DNA of 64,000 bases, taken from positions 124,001 to 188,000 of the forward strand of contig JARHVA010004904.1 in assembly GCA_037957365.1 (NCBI GenBank). Direction: 5' to 3'. This DNA is from Torreya grandis (taxonomy: Eukaryota > Streptophyta > Pinopsida > Cupressales > Taxaceae). The notes beneath the pieces were generated by a model. The model had not been told where the DNA came from and did no database searches. It saw only the letters and a list, made by a program, of their open reading frames with translations. Positions 46,693 to 58,720 of the stretch are shown one piece after another. Each line of letters starts with the position of its first letter. Positions within the stretch are counted from its first letter, which is position 1. The translations under genes were made by a program, and so were the position numbers.

Positions 46693-47126
46693 TGGCTGAG
46701 CTATCCTTAGAATACCTAATGTTAATTGAATGCTTCTTACATAGCTTGGTTAAGGGCCTCAGGCCAATGTAGTTCTCTTAGAGCCTAGGAAAAAAGATCT
46801 AAGGTATGGTTAAAGGTGTGTTAGGGGAAATGGGTAAAAAAGAATAGGTTGAAATATATTAGGGGACCTAAGGCTTAAAATATAGGTCATAGGGTCAAAG
46901 GTTAGGGAGATAAGTTGTGAGGCCTAGAGTTATGATAAGTAGTTGGGCCTAGGGTGGAGAGAGAGGTAGTGAAACCTAAGGTAGAGAAAGGAGAGTAGGT
47001 TGGATAGTTAGGTAGGTATATGGCTGAGCTAACCTCAAAAGACCTTGTGTCGACTAAGTGTTACCTATATATCTCAGTAGAGGGCCTTAGACCAATGTAG
47101 TTCTCCTAAAGAGAAGGGAAAAAGGT
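46693..47126 (+). repeat. Duplicated 106-bp block (two copies, 328 bp apart)
   Basis: Both copies start TGGCTGAGCT and share GGCCTNAGRCCAATGTAG and TTCTC(C/T)TARAG. They are diverged. They lie directly upstream of the PMD frame. Confidence 0.75.
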
Positions 47127-47189
47127 AGTCATAGATTATATTAGAAAGTATGTGACTTGATTTGTGTGTGTATGGATGTAGGCAAGGCT

Positions 47190-48870
47190 GGAGTTGACAT
47201 TGTGGGATTGCCTACTAAGGTTATTGATGTGGATGAAGAGGGATATCACCCTAGATGAGTGTGAGCACATGTTAGTCATAGGGTTAGGGGGAGTGAAATG
47301 ATATTAAAGAGTTTCATGAGAGATGACTTTGATGATAGCATTGATCAAGAGGTGGGATCATACCACTAATACCTTCCATCTATCCATTAAAGAGTTGACA
47401 GTGACTTAGGAGGATGTATATAGGATTCTATGATTTTTGCCCTAGGGTGAGGAACTATTCTCATGTTTGAGAGAGGAGCATGATATTCACATGGTGGAAT
47501 TATTTGGAGAGTATGTTAATGAGGTGACCTATCACTCAGTGAGCTTCACCTACGAGCCACAGTACATTACTGATGAGGAACAACATTAGCTAAGCATCCT
47601 AATGATGATAGGGATTACTGTATATGCATTACTAGATGTAGATGGTGGGAGATTTCATTTTGCATTGATATGTGTGATGGCACATATGGTTGAGTAGTAG
47701 ACTATATTTACATGGGGACCAGTGTTTTTGGCATAATTATATAGAGAGTTATGGGGCTTGAGACTATGATGGTGCTACAATTAATGTGTCAAGAATTTAC
47801 TTCACTACTGGGTGTATGAACATATCATGGTGACATGACCATTGGAGTTACGTACCATGATTATAGCTAGTTTTAGGGTTGGTTATAGATGGTGGAGAGA
47901 TGGGATGGCCCAAACCTAAGTAGAAGGCACAGTGCACAATATTGATTAGTATAGGTGTATGATAGAGGGATTGATCCCTATAGATATTTTGTGGAGACCC
48001 TACTTGATATACCTTATATTCAAAGGATAGGTAGAGTAGTTGGTTGGCTTACAAATGTCATTATGGGTTAGAGGGAGATAAGCTAGCAAGCTAGAGATGG
48101 TACTCATGGTACAGGTTAGGAGGTAGTTTGTCCTACTACAAGATCTACCACCTTCCCTCGATATATGAGGGATGATATAGAGGCATCCCTACCCTTACCA
48201 CAAGAGACAAATGGGCTAAATTTTGAGGAGCTACCAATAGGTCTGGGTGTAGGATATCTAGGGTGGATAATGACATATATGGCTTGGTGGGTAGGTTTGC
48301 ATCTTATATTGGAGGTCAAGAGGCCACCACCAAATTTTCAAGGGTTGATGAGAGAGAGAGATGAAACTGTACAGGCATGGGATGTGGTAATGTAGGCTTG
48401 AGATATGGTAGTGTAGGCTTGAGATATCACTTAGGCACAAGTACTAGATTTAAAAGGATAGTTGGTGACATTACAGGGCTAGGTTGGGGCATTACAGGGC
48501 CAGGTCAAGGTTTTGTAGGGTTAGGTTACTACACTAACAATAGAGAGGGATAGTTTGAGAGCAATAGGATAGGATATTCCTCCTCATCCACCACATGGAC
48601 TAGCACAAGCTAGGCCTTCATTAGATATAATGGGACCATCGTAGACTATATCTCTAGTGAGGTATACTACTACCCTTGATGAGATTGCTTATTACAAGAG
48701 GGCCATCAGGGAGTTCTCATATATTCAGAGGTATTTTGAGTTTAGAGAGCAAGAGCGATCAGTGTCACATGCCACAACTTCTAGCTCACATAGACATAGA
48801 CGAGTAGAGAGTGGTGATGACACTACTTCTTTATGACCATGTAAAGAGCCTCGAGGACTCTGAGTACTAG
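47190..48870 (+). pseudogene. Plant mobile domain (PMD, aminotransferase-like) gene carried antisense in element E
   Basis: On the plus strand, opposite to gag and pol of E. From about 47325 the frame reads MIALIKRWDHTTNTFHLSIK and ELTVT, a stop, EDVYRIL, close to the PMD signature (LIERW...THTFHLP.GE.T.TL.DV). It continues with HDIHMVELFGEYVNEV, FTWGPVFLA and LYRELWGL, and HYWVYEHI near 47800-47830. The C-terminal part is a Gln-rich coiled coil (LQGQVGALQGQVKVL near 48470-48515) and a basic tail (SSSHRHRRVESGDD) before 48840. PMD proteins occur both as host silencing factors and as cargo of plant transposons. Many stops (mostly TAG) and shifts make this a pseudogene. Confidence 0.8.
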
Positions 48871-48968
48871 AGTTCACTTTTGTTATATATGTTATATGTA
48901 TACGAGCCTACACATCAAGGATGAGAGATGTATATTTTGAGAGAAAGATGATATTATGATGATGTATT

Positions 48969-48970
<2 letters not shown>

Positions 48971-49043
<73 letters not shown>
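48971..49043. repeat. (TG)n microsatellite
   Basis: About 36 uninterrupted TG units just downstream of the PMD pseudogene. Confidence 0.98.
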
Positions 49044-49047
<4 letters not shown>

Positions 49048-50088
49048 GAGATGTATATTTATTATGCTTTTGAGATGTGTTTATTATGATTGTAATGATG
49101 TTGATGTGGATGATTATTTTATTTTTATGTTAATGTTGAACATGTTAGTTGAGTTAGACTAGCATTTCCCATATGTGTGATGATATATTCATAGTTGGTT
49201 TGTTATCTTCATTATAGAATTTGTCCATATTTTTGATGGTGTATACTTAAAATGAATAGGCTGGTTACATTATTTTATTTCAGCATTTTTCCATTTTTGT
49301 GATGGTGTATGCTTAAAATAAATGGAGTAGGATTGATAGTGCTTGTATAAAATTTTCATCATAGTAGAGAGATCAACATGTGATTTGGATGGAAAAATAA
49401 AGAGGAAAAATTCTCATGTATTGGAAAAGGACATAATTATAACATAAATAGGCTCAAGAATATGAGACTCTTTCATGTTAAGCGAGTTCAAAGTCCAAAG
49501 TCCCTTGAAAGAGTATGAGGGAAAAAGGGTAAAATGAGTGAAAGTGTTTGGGTAGCATAAACTTCAAAGTGGGAATGATATGCCGCTATTGTGGGTGACT
49601 TGAGAGCTACTATAGGCAAGTCCATGACTTAAATTTTTTTTTATTGTTGTTGTGTAAAACCTGCAATGGGATTTTGTATGTGTTGAGGTCATATGAAGTT
49701 GATCAATACAAGAATATTTTTATTTGTATTTCCTTTTGAGAATAAATCTTGGCCTATCCATCCTTCAAGGGAGTGGTCTAAGCATTTTTTTTTAAATTTT
49801 AAATAGCTGTCCTTCAAGGGAGTAGTCTATTGATAGTAGCAAAGAGAAGTTATGTAGCTGCCCTTCAAAGGAGAATTCTACATTGAGAAACATGACCTTA
49901 GAGATTAAAATTTATCTACATATCCCATTTTTTTTTACTTTTAGTCATGGACAAGTCTATAGAGGTTTAGGAGTTTTCCACTTTGAGGGAAAAACCATAG
50001 CACCTCATAAGTTAACTAAGTGTGTAGGAGTAAGGGTTAAGGGAAAGGGAGATGAATGTAATAGGGGTGCTTAAGAGATTATCTGAAG
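49044..50088. other. Element E region between PMD and integrase; small repeats, no gene
   Basis: No gene. Two short repeat sets: a phrase ending GATGGTGTATRCTTAAAAT occurs twice about 66 bp apart (49224-49260 and 49290-49326), and a TCCTTCAAGGGAG phrase occurs three times about 50 bp apart (49761, 49810 and 49861). The core CCTTCAAGG of the latter is palindromic. Confidence 0.65.
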
Positions 50089-51460
50089 TATAACATGTGG
50101 TGAAGTGGTTCTTATTCAATAAAATAATGGTCATAGGTGTAAGGCATTTAAAGGCTTAGGTTCTGGCCTTCCTTCACGAAAAGACAAGTGATAAGTTTTT
50201 GAGCCATACTTGTGAGTTATGATGTAGGGTCCAAGCCAATTAAGAGAAAACTTACCCCATTTGATTTTCTCCATGTTCTTCACATGTTGATTTTATTTTA
50301 AGACAAGATCTCCAATATTGAAATCTCACTCTTTGAGGTTTTTGTTGTAAGTGTGTTTGATATGCTCTTGATATATTTGAAGGTGGTTGAGGGCTATGAG
50401 ACGGTGCTCATCAAGCAATTTGAGTTGAGCCAAATGTTCGTACAAAAAGTCATCATTAGTAATTATGTATTTTAGATAAATGCAAAGAAAAGAAATTTGA
50501 ACCTCAAGAGGCAAAACAACCTCCATACCATACACCAATGAAAAATTCATAACACCCATAGGGGTTTGAATACTAGTATGGTAAGCCCATAATGCAAAAG
50601 GAATGTGTGTGTGCTAGTCCTTGCCCATATTGTTGACTACCTTCATAAGAATTTTGGTCAATGTTTTTTTAAAAGCTTCTAATTATCCATTTGCTTGTGG
50701 ATAATATGATGATGAGAAGCTTAATTTGATTCAAAATGTATCATAAAGACTTTGGACAATATTTTTTTTGAAAGATTTATCATTATTTATTATAATTTTC
50801 TGTGGGACACCAAAATGATAGATGATGTGATGGTTGATAAAGTCAATAATTTTTTCAACCTTATTAGATATAAAAGGAATGGCCTCGACCACTTGGTGAA
50901 GTATTCAATGGTAATAATTATAGAATGATGATGGAGGGAAGAATGAGGGTTAATCTCCCTAATTAGATCTAAACCCTATTGGGAGAAGGGCCAGAAGTCT
51001 TTGGTGATTTGTAATTCATGACTTGGAATGTGAAGGAGGTTAGCATGTTGTTGAAATTTTACTTAATGTCAAACATAATCAACACAATATTGATGGAGTG
51101 TTGGATAATAATAATAGAGTCAAAGGATACGCTTGGCAACTGCGTGACCATTGAAATGTCTACCACAAATCCCATCATGGACTTCCTTAATAGCAAAGGA
51201 TGTCTTAGTACTAGTGAGGCATCTAAGGAGGAGACCATCAAAAATTCACTTGTAAAGAATTCCCCATAGCGTAGTGTATTGAGTGACATGTTTTATGAAG
51301 GCATATCTCCCATTATTGGAGAGATCAGAAGAGGTAATAGAAAAGGAAAGATAATCTATGAGTTACTTGTACCATAAGTCATATGGGTTAGATGTTATAG
51401 TTCTAATGAAGAGGATGTTAGTTGACACATAGGAGGGTAATGTTAAGTGATGCATGGTGA
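50089..51460 (-). pseudogene. Element E integrase
   Basis: Reading leftwards, the core includes VVEAIPFISNKVEKIIDFIN (near 50850) and FGVPQKIIINNDKSFKKN, where the family has SDNG, so the second Asp is Asn. Then come YYPQANG, a TAA stop in place of Gln, LEAFKKTLTKIL (the Glu is kept, near 50690), FALWAYHTSIQTPMG and SLVYGMEVVLPLEV. The C-terminal part (FNIGDLVLK, LGPYIITHKYGSKTYHL) ends near 50090. The zinc-binding part upstream is badly broken. Confidence 0.85.
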
Positions 51461-51499
51461 CATATATTTTTGAAGAAGAGGATGAAGAGGGTATGTGTG

Positions 51500-52460
51500 A
51501 AGCAAGTGAAGCTATTGTGTTAGCAAATTTATTTGTAGATCAAAGAATAGTTTTTAAGAGATAAGAGTCAAATGATCCTAATAGTGTATCTACATGATGT
51601 TTATACCACTATAGAATTTCATTTTTTCATAAGTAAGAACCATTAGCCTTGTTAACCACTAGCTATGAATCACCAAAAAATGGTTATGGATTTGATACCC
51701 AAGAAGAGAGCCATTTGAAGCCCTAAGATTAAAGCCTCATATTTGGCCATGTTGTTAGTACATTCAAAATCTAGTTTAAATGACAAAGGCATAGGCTCAA
51801 TATCTAGAAGAATAAGAATGACTCTCACACCCCCACTATATTGACATTTAAATCCATTAAAGAACATTATCATTTGATAAAAGATGTCATCAGTGGAGAG
51901 CATTGTAATGGATTCATCAAGAAATTCAAGGTTTAAAGGTTGGTTTTCAAGTAAAGGGGCATAAGCTAATTGGTCAGCGATTGTTTGCCCCTTAATAGAC
52001 TTTTGTTGAATAAACTCTAAGTCAAAATCATCAAGGAGAATGATCCATCAAGATATACATTGGTTATGATATGGCTTGGAATGCATGTATGTAAGGGTAT
52101 CAATATGGGTGACCACCTAGGTTTTGTGATTTAGGAGATAATGGTGAAGCTTGGAGGTAAAAAAGACCAATATGAGGAAATTTTTTTTAGTATGGGTATA
52201 TCAAGTCTCATAATTAATAAGTGTGTGGTTTATATAGTAAACTACCTATTCTCAATGGTTATCATCTTGATGTGCAATCATAACACCCAGAGAATGGTCT
52301 ATTGTAGAGATGTAAAGGTAGAAACGCTGATTTTCTTTATGTAGAATAAGAACCAGTGGGGAAAGGAGATATTATTTAAGTTCATCAAAAGCTTCTTGGC
52401 AATCTATATTCCAATGGAAGGAGACATACTTTTTGAGGATATGAAAGGGTTGGCAATGAT
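51500..52460 (-). pseudogene. Element E first and second RNase H
   Basis: The first RNase H (about 52390-51990) reads VVYYINHTLINYETYYTYTK, HHYLLNHKTWVVTHIDTL and WWIILLDDFDLEFIQQK. The second, archaeal-type RNase H (about 51870-51600) reads FFNGFKCQYSGGVRVIL, NNMAKYEALILGLQMAL and GIKSITIFW. Its first catalytic Asp (FDG) is changed to Asn. The dual arrangement places E with A and D in the Tat lineage. Confidence 0.82.
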
Positions 52461-53400
52461 CTGACAACTAAGAGATGAATTGATAGATTGACTAAAGTTT
52501 GCCTTGTAGGCTATGGAGTTGTTTGATATTAGTAGGTGGAGGCATCTCTAGTATTGCTCTAACCTTAGCAAGGTAAACCTTAATACCATGAAGATAAATG
52601 ATAAATCATAAAAGCTTACCAAAAATAACACCAAAGACACATTTGTTTGGGTTTAGTCAAATGTTATATTGGAGGAGATGAGTAAATATGATTTTGAGAA
52701 TTGTCAAGTGATCTTGGTAAAGTTTAGACTTTCTAAGTAAATCATCAACACAATCTTCCATAATTTTGTGTAGGAGATCATGAAATATGTAAGTCATAGT
52801 GCATTGGTAGGTGGCACCAACATTATTTAGACCAAAAGGCATGACCTAATAATAGAAAGTCCCTCATGGGGTAATGAAGGTTGTCTTGTGTTGATCTTCA
52901 AGAGTAATCAGGATTTGATTATATCTAGAGAACCCATCCATAAGTGATAGCATCTCATGGCCAGCTATTAGATCAACAAGTTGGTCTATACTTGGCAATG
53001 TGAAGTCATATTTTAGACAAGTGAGGTTTAAGGCATGATAATCAATGCAAATGTAGATTCCCTTGGTCACTTTTGTGATGGCAACAATATTGGAACTCCA
53101 TTTTAGGTATTTGATAGGTTGGATAAAGTTAATAGAAAGGAGGTGTTGGAGTTATTCTTTGACAAGGAGAGAAATACAAGGATGCATCTTGATTGGTGAA
53201 AGTGTTATGGGTGATGATTGAGGGGTCAATACTAGGCATGTAATTATAAGACCAAGCAAAGGATTTGCTATGGTTATTAATAAATGTGGCATAATGAGCT
53301 TGCTTAGAGGCATCCAAATATTAGTTAATCTTGACGACACATGGGTTATCATGAGGGGGTAAATTGATGTCAATGGTTGATTCATTTAACATAGCTTATG
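52461..53400 (-). pseudogene. Element E reverse transcriptase
   Basis: From NHSKSFAWSYNYMPSIDPSI (near 53280) through GIYICIDYHALNLTCLKYDF, LMDGFSRYNQILITLEDQHK and MPFGLNNVGATYQCTM. The catalytic box is CVDDLLRKSK near 52740, that is, Y to C with both Asp kept. This is the least damaged RT in the window, but stops and frameshifts still separate the parts (for example before MPFGLNN). Confidence 0.88.
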
Positions 53401-54160
53401 TTTCATATGGGAGTGATCATTGGATATAGGAATAATCTACACCCATGTATATGAGAATAGCATCATTATCTTGACATTGGATAGTGTTAATAGTGGGAGA
53501 GTCTTCATCAATTATTTTAGGATGAATGAGAGGAAGGGACCTTATGTCCTTACCCTGGTGATAGGTGAGAGTCCCCAAATGGATGGCATTTATTGAAAAA
53601 AATAATAAAAAAATTAGGAGGTGTAGATACCTCTAATTCAGTAGGTGATGGTGGAGAAGAAGGTGGAGAAGGAGAGACTGGCTCTTCAATAATTGGTATA
53701 TGAGAAGTTTTAGTGAGTTTAGTTGGTTCGTCGTATCCCACTCCATGCCTCTTTTTGGCATTTTTAATGGTTTCTCTAGTGGGATATTCAATAGGCATAT
53801 GGACACCTTGCTCATAATGACCCAAAACAAATCCTTTCTAGGCACACTAATAGAGATAGTGTATGTGAAACTAGGCTTGCTTAGGAAAGAGAAGTCACAG
53901 GTAAATGGTTGTGGTGAAGAGGATGGATTGTCGATAGTGAGAGCCTGATCAATTCCCCCATATGTGAAATTAGTTTGAAGGTTAGGGGACCCATAAGAGA
54001 TGACCATCCCAATGTAGGGATCATAATTTGTGTGAATGTGAAGATTTCCATACTCTTGTGGAGTATAGAACATGTTGAGCATCAAGAAATGATATTATTT
54101 GAGTGAAAAACATTTAAAAGTTTTGTTAATGGGATCCATGTCAGGAATGTGTGTTGTCAG
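53401..54160 (-). pseudogene. Element E protease-RT linker region
   Basis: Decayed coding sequence with two long overlapping frames. One contains HYEQGVHMPIEYPTRETIKN and the proline-serine stretch EEPVSPSPPSSPPSPTELEV. The other, 150 codons (54085-53633), starts MMLNMFYTPQEYGNLHIHTN. The shift between them lies near 53800. There is no separate enzyme domain that I recognise. Confidence 0.5.
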
Positions 54161-54900
54161 TATCTATGTAATTGGGGTAGTGGAGCTTGTGGAAGTTTTA
54201 GAAGTATCATGTGGATAAAATGATGTATTTAATGGAATGAGAACATCATTAGGACTATAAGTCATGTTGCATGTTTTAAGTAGAGGTGGATCATTAAGTA
54301 TAACATGCACTTGCCCATCATGTTCGAACTTAACACAGTGGTGCAAAGTTGAGAGTACACATGCCATAACACGTATCCAAGGTCATCCAAGTAGGATGTT
54401 ATATTAGAACTCTCCTTCTACAACATAGAAGAGCTTAGGAATTGTGTGGGAACTGACATAGATATGTAAGACAATAGTCTCCATCATAGTAGCTGTGGTA
54501 TCATTAAAGGAGTAGAGTATCACATCAGTTTGAGACATGCAAATCTCAAGAAGAGCTAGCTATTTGTAGGCATGGGCATAAATAATATTAATACTAGATC
54601 CCCCATTGATCATGACTCTCTTGATATGAGTTTGATCAATATATATGGTAATAAAAAGGGCAGAATCCTAATCTTTAGGGTGTTGAAGTGGAATTTATAA
54701 ATTACTAAAGGAAATCAGGGAGATGGAATTAAGGTAGCTGACCAAAGGTATAAGAGGTTGGGGATCATTAGGTTATACCTCAACTTATTGCAAAGCACTA
54801 ATGAAAGCTTAATAGTGTTGGGGTGATTTTTGGATTAACTCATACAAGGACATTTTCATAGGAGTTTGGTGATGCTGTTTCACCATCAAGCTTTGAATAA
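54161..54900 (-). pseudogene. Element E aspartic protease
   Basis: The active-site strand reads VMINGGSSINIIYAHAY near 54590; the catalytic Asp of the ID-GG-SS motif is Asn, the same change as in element A. Downstream come YNILLG, a stop, PWIRVMACVLSTLHHCVKF (54330-54400), the family-typical C-terminal motif. Confidence 0.78.
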
Positions 54901-56870
54901 CATCTAAAGATGTTAGTTTTGGGACCCCTAATATGGAAACCTTGGGATTCAGAGGAGTGTCTTTGGAAAAGGGTTGAGCCCAAGGAGAAATGACTTTTTC
55001 CTTACCTTTATCCTTTTGGTTTTATGACCGCATGGCCACATTAACTATGTTGATCTAAAATATAGGTGAAGGAGGTGGAAAAGGGGGTAAGATCACATAT
55101 TTAGGTTTGAATTTAGGTGAAACAGTAGGAGGCATTATGGATGCCAAAGGTGGAATAATAGGAAAGTTAATGGGAGTATCAACAAAGAGACCATCAACAT
55201 CAAAATGTTGCTAAATGATTGTTGTGAGGGATTTATAACTCTCAATATCATGTCCAAGTGAATGATGATATAGACACACTTGTGTATCATTAAACCAAGA
55301 TGGCTTCATTCCAAAATAAATATAAGGCTTAATGGGAGGTAGAGTTATTAAGAAATATTGCAACAACTGAAGTAGGAAAAATCTTTGAGAGCCTACGGGT
55401 GAGCTCACACTTATGGTAATAGGAGTGGACACCTTCTTTTGTTTAGGAGTCATAGGGGTGATTTTGCATGGTGACTTGTTTGGTGGCAGTGGATTTCCAT
55501 GTTTTACTGACACTTTCTTGGTGTTAGGTATCATGTTGTCAGATGTGAAAGGCTTACCAAGTGGCAAATGTAAAAGTGAAGGTAACTTAGCTTTTTTTAA
55601 AACTTAGATTAGCAATACTCTAACTAAAGTAGAGGGGTGAGGTCCCAAAATTGATGGTAAAGTTGAGGGTTGAAGAGGGAAAAATTGGTGAGATCTAAGA
55701 AGATTTACATTTTTCTATAGGTCAAGCCACAAAAATCTAACTTGGGGTTAGAGAGTTAGATCTAATTTCACCTGTGGATGAATTAGATTAGAGATAGGGC
55801 ATATGCCTAAAGTCCTAATCTGCTTTAATATGGTAGATGCCTGTGAGGGTGAGGGTTATAGCATATATGGATAAAATTCTAGTGATTTTGGTGAAGAATC
55901 TATGGCTTTGTCAAAGACCTTAGGGTAAAGGGTAATTAGAGGGTTGGCAGTAAAGGTTGACACTCATTGTATTGGATAAGGAGCTTTAAGTCAGTCCCAA
56001 AATGCTGCATGATCTAGCTTCATGGAGTCAAGAAATTATATACTTTTCACCAATCATGAGAAGGGTTTAGATGAAGTTTATGTAGGCCTTATGGTTTCAT
56101 CTTTAGAAGGTTGAGGTGCTTGAGAAAGAGGGAAATTATTGGTCTTTGTTACTTTGGGCCAAAGATGAGAAAGAGCCATAATAGGGTTGTCTTTGATAGA
56201 GACAGGAGAAGAGGCATGATCTTCCATAGATGGAGGAGAGGTAGGAGAAGAGGGTTCCTCAAGGGTGTAAAGCATAGGTATTATTTCTCCCTCAACATGT
56301 GGGCAAGGAATAGGTAAAGTATGATCCTTCATAGGTAAAATAAGTGGTAAGAGTGGTGGAATTGGAGTAGGCATAATAGGTCTCTTGTCTAATGTAGGAG
56401 TGGATAACACTGACTCTTCAAGGTGCAAAGGTGGAGTGGCTGGGGTATTACTCCATATCAATGGAGGAGAGGTAGGTGAGGAGGGTTCCTCAAGAGGGTA
56501 TAACATAGGAATGATTTTACCCTCAACATGTGATTGTAGAATAGGTACGGCATGGTATTCCATAGGTTAAAGAATAGGTAATATTGGTGAAAAAAGAATT
56601 GGCAATACTAGCTCCTCTAGTGGAAAAAGAAGTGGTAAAGGAGGCTCTTCCTCACATGAGAGTGGAATGGGTGAAATAGGCTCTTCTACCTAGGGAGGAA
56701 GAATGGGAAAAAAATGCCACTCACTGTGGGGGAGGATTTGATAAAATGGGTGCCTCCTATTATGGGAGAGGTTGAACTAAAGGTAAAGGAAAGACCATAT
56801 GAACTATATGGATATTATGATCACATGAGTCAGTCATAGTCTAAAAAATATTTTGATTAGGTGAATCATT
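54901..56870 (-). pseudogene. Element E Gag C-terminal region: second zinc knuckle and proline-rich repeats
   Basis: Proline-rich, low-complexity coding sequence between the capsid part and the protease. A 161-codon open stretch (56563-56078) contains the phrase HVEGKIIPMLYPLEEPSSPT and, about 230 bp on, the near copy HVEGEIIPMLYTLEEPSSPT, so it grew by internal duplication. A knuckle-like phrase CLYHHSLGHDIESY lies near 55250. SPWAQPFSKDTPLNPKVS follows near 54950. Confidence 0.65.
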
Positions 56871-58720
56871 AGGAAAAGGCTATTTGAACACATCAATATT
56901 TTGATTAGGGGGTACATTAGGGTTATCCAAGATGAGATCACCCCTATCAAGCATGTCTTGAATAATGTTATTGAATTTCTTATGGTTATTAGGATTGTGG
57001 CCTTTAACTCAATGGTAGCCAAAAAACTCATCTTCCTTATACCAAGTTGGAATAGGATGGGAGGGGTCAAACTGTATAGGAGGTTTGAGTTGAGGAAGGG
57101 TTATGACACCTTTCTACAATAGTTTTTTCAAGATGGATGTATATGAATCCTTAATGGGAGTGTACTATCTTTGTTCATACTATTGTTGGAATTTCTTGGT
57201 CGGATTTTGGGAAATCAAGGAATTAGATTGGTTTGTGGTTGTAGAAGCTGATTTAATGACTGACACATTGGTGGAGCCTTTATATTTTTTGTTAGAAGGA
57301 GAATTTTTAGAAGAAGGGGAGTCATTCAATTTGGAATTAGCATTATTACTACACAACTTGAATCTACCTTCATCTATATCTTGAATCTTGAGTTTTCATG
57401 CCATTGTAAAGGCCTCATCAAATGTGTAGAAAGTTTGTACTCATAGTGTAGATGAATGTGTTTAGCACATGCCCTTGAAAAGAGATCAATATGATCAGGT
57501 TGGGGTAATGAGAAGGAGAGTTGATTGATCAAACCTCTCCAATGAGTAATAAAATCTATGATAGACTCCATCAAATTGTCTAGTAGAATAAAGATTTGTA
57601 ATAGAAACCTTTTTAGAAATGTTAATAGAGAAATGGTCTAGGAATATTTGTGCAAGTTGGGTAAATGAGAAAAGAGAGTGTTGAGGTATAAAGCTATACC
57701 AATCCAAAGCAGCACCCAAAAGAGACATAGGGAAAGTGTGAAGTAATAACACATCATCATGCCCAATTAAATAACAAGCATTTCTAAATGATCACAAATG
57801 CTATTGTGGGTTCCCTTTACTTTAGAAATGAGTAAATTTGGGGATTTCCCATTAGCTTGGATAAGGGTGAATAGGCATAGAAAGATGGATGGGTTTATTG
57901 CATATTTGATCATAATATAACACATTCTTTGAACCAAAAATGGATGTCTCTAGATTAGACATCTTGTCCATCAACATCTTAATGAGGTCTAGAGGGGGAT
58001 TAGTCTGGGAGATACCCCCTAAGTTATAGGGAACTTGATAAGAAGCAGAGGGAAAATATGACATATATTGTTGAGGTTGTTTTGGTGCAATATAAGGATA
58101 ATGAGTCATAGGCTAGGGGGTGGAAAGAAAAGGGGCTTGTCCTATTAGGTTAGAGACTATGATTTGGTTGGATGTTGTTATTATAGGTTGGGTTATTGGC
58201 ATGGTTAGACTTGATGAAGTGTGAGTTTTAACTTGAGTAATTATAGGTATGAGAGTAGATGGAATAGATACCACCAAATTCTGAAATGGGGTCTGACTTG
58301 ATTGAACTGCTTGAGGTTGTGAAAGTTGGGAAGTCATGTCAGGGTTTAGGTGGGATTGGGTAGTTGGCAATGCTAAACTTTGGACATTATTTATGGTTGG
58401 GTTACTTATCAAGGTGGTAGTTTGAGTGACCATGGGGAAAATAGTGGAGATAGTTAAAACTAAAGTTATCTCCATTAGATAGGTTGACATACCATATATT
58501 GGGTCACTTGAAGAATTATAGGTTCAACTCATGGCAAGGTAATGCTAAAGGGCTGCCACATTGTGATCAATAAATTTAGAAAAAAATTGATCTTCTTCAA
58601 GCACAATGGGAATTTGGTTGGGGCTTGGAGTATGCTCTGTATTTGAAGTATGCTCCATGATAGAATCAAAAATAAGAAGGCAAGCTGGAAATGGTTGTTG
58701 ACTTGCATAATCAACAAGAA
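56871..58720 (-). pseudogene. Element E gag, capsid part
   Basis: The frame starts MLIMQVNNHFQLAFL at 58717. A Gln/Pro/Thr-rich part (58490-58113) follows. The capsid domain reads FPMSLLGAALDWYSFI, QLAQIFLDHFSINISKKVSI and GVYHRFYYSLERF (57750-57520), typical for Tat Gag (LSG.ALDW...F..LA..F...). A worn zinc-knuckle-like motif GYHWVKGHNPNNH lies near 57000, with the first Cys lost. There are several frameshifts and stops. Confidence 0.8.

Larger units (their letters stand above)
45353..47160 (+). other. Element E 3' region upstream of the PMD gene
   Basis: No coding sequence seen. Two palindrome clusters lie at 46037-46139 and 46509-46621. A 106-bp block starting TGGCTGAGCT is present twice, at 46693-46798 and 47021-47126. 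Since the PMD gene starts just after, this is its likely promoter and 5' leader region, read on the plus strand. Confidence 0.55.

Noticed and set aside
53700..53948. Plus-strand frames opposite the gag-protease region of E (also 55413-55607, 56111-56317 and 57103-57384)
   Set aside because: They lie opposite recognisable minus-strand Gag and protease sequence and show no domain of their own.
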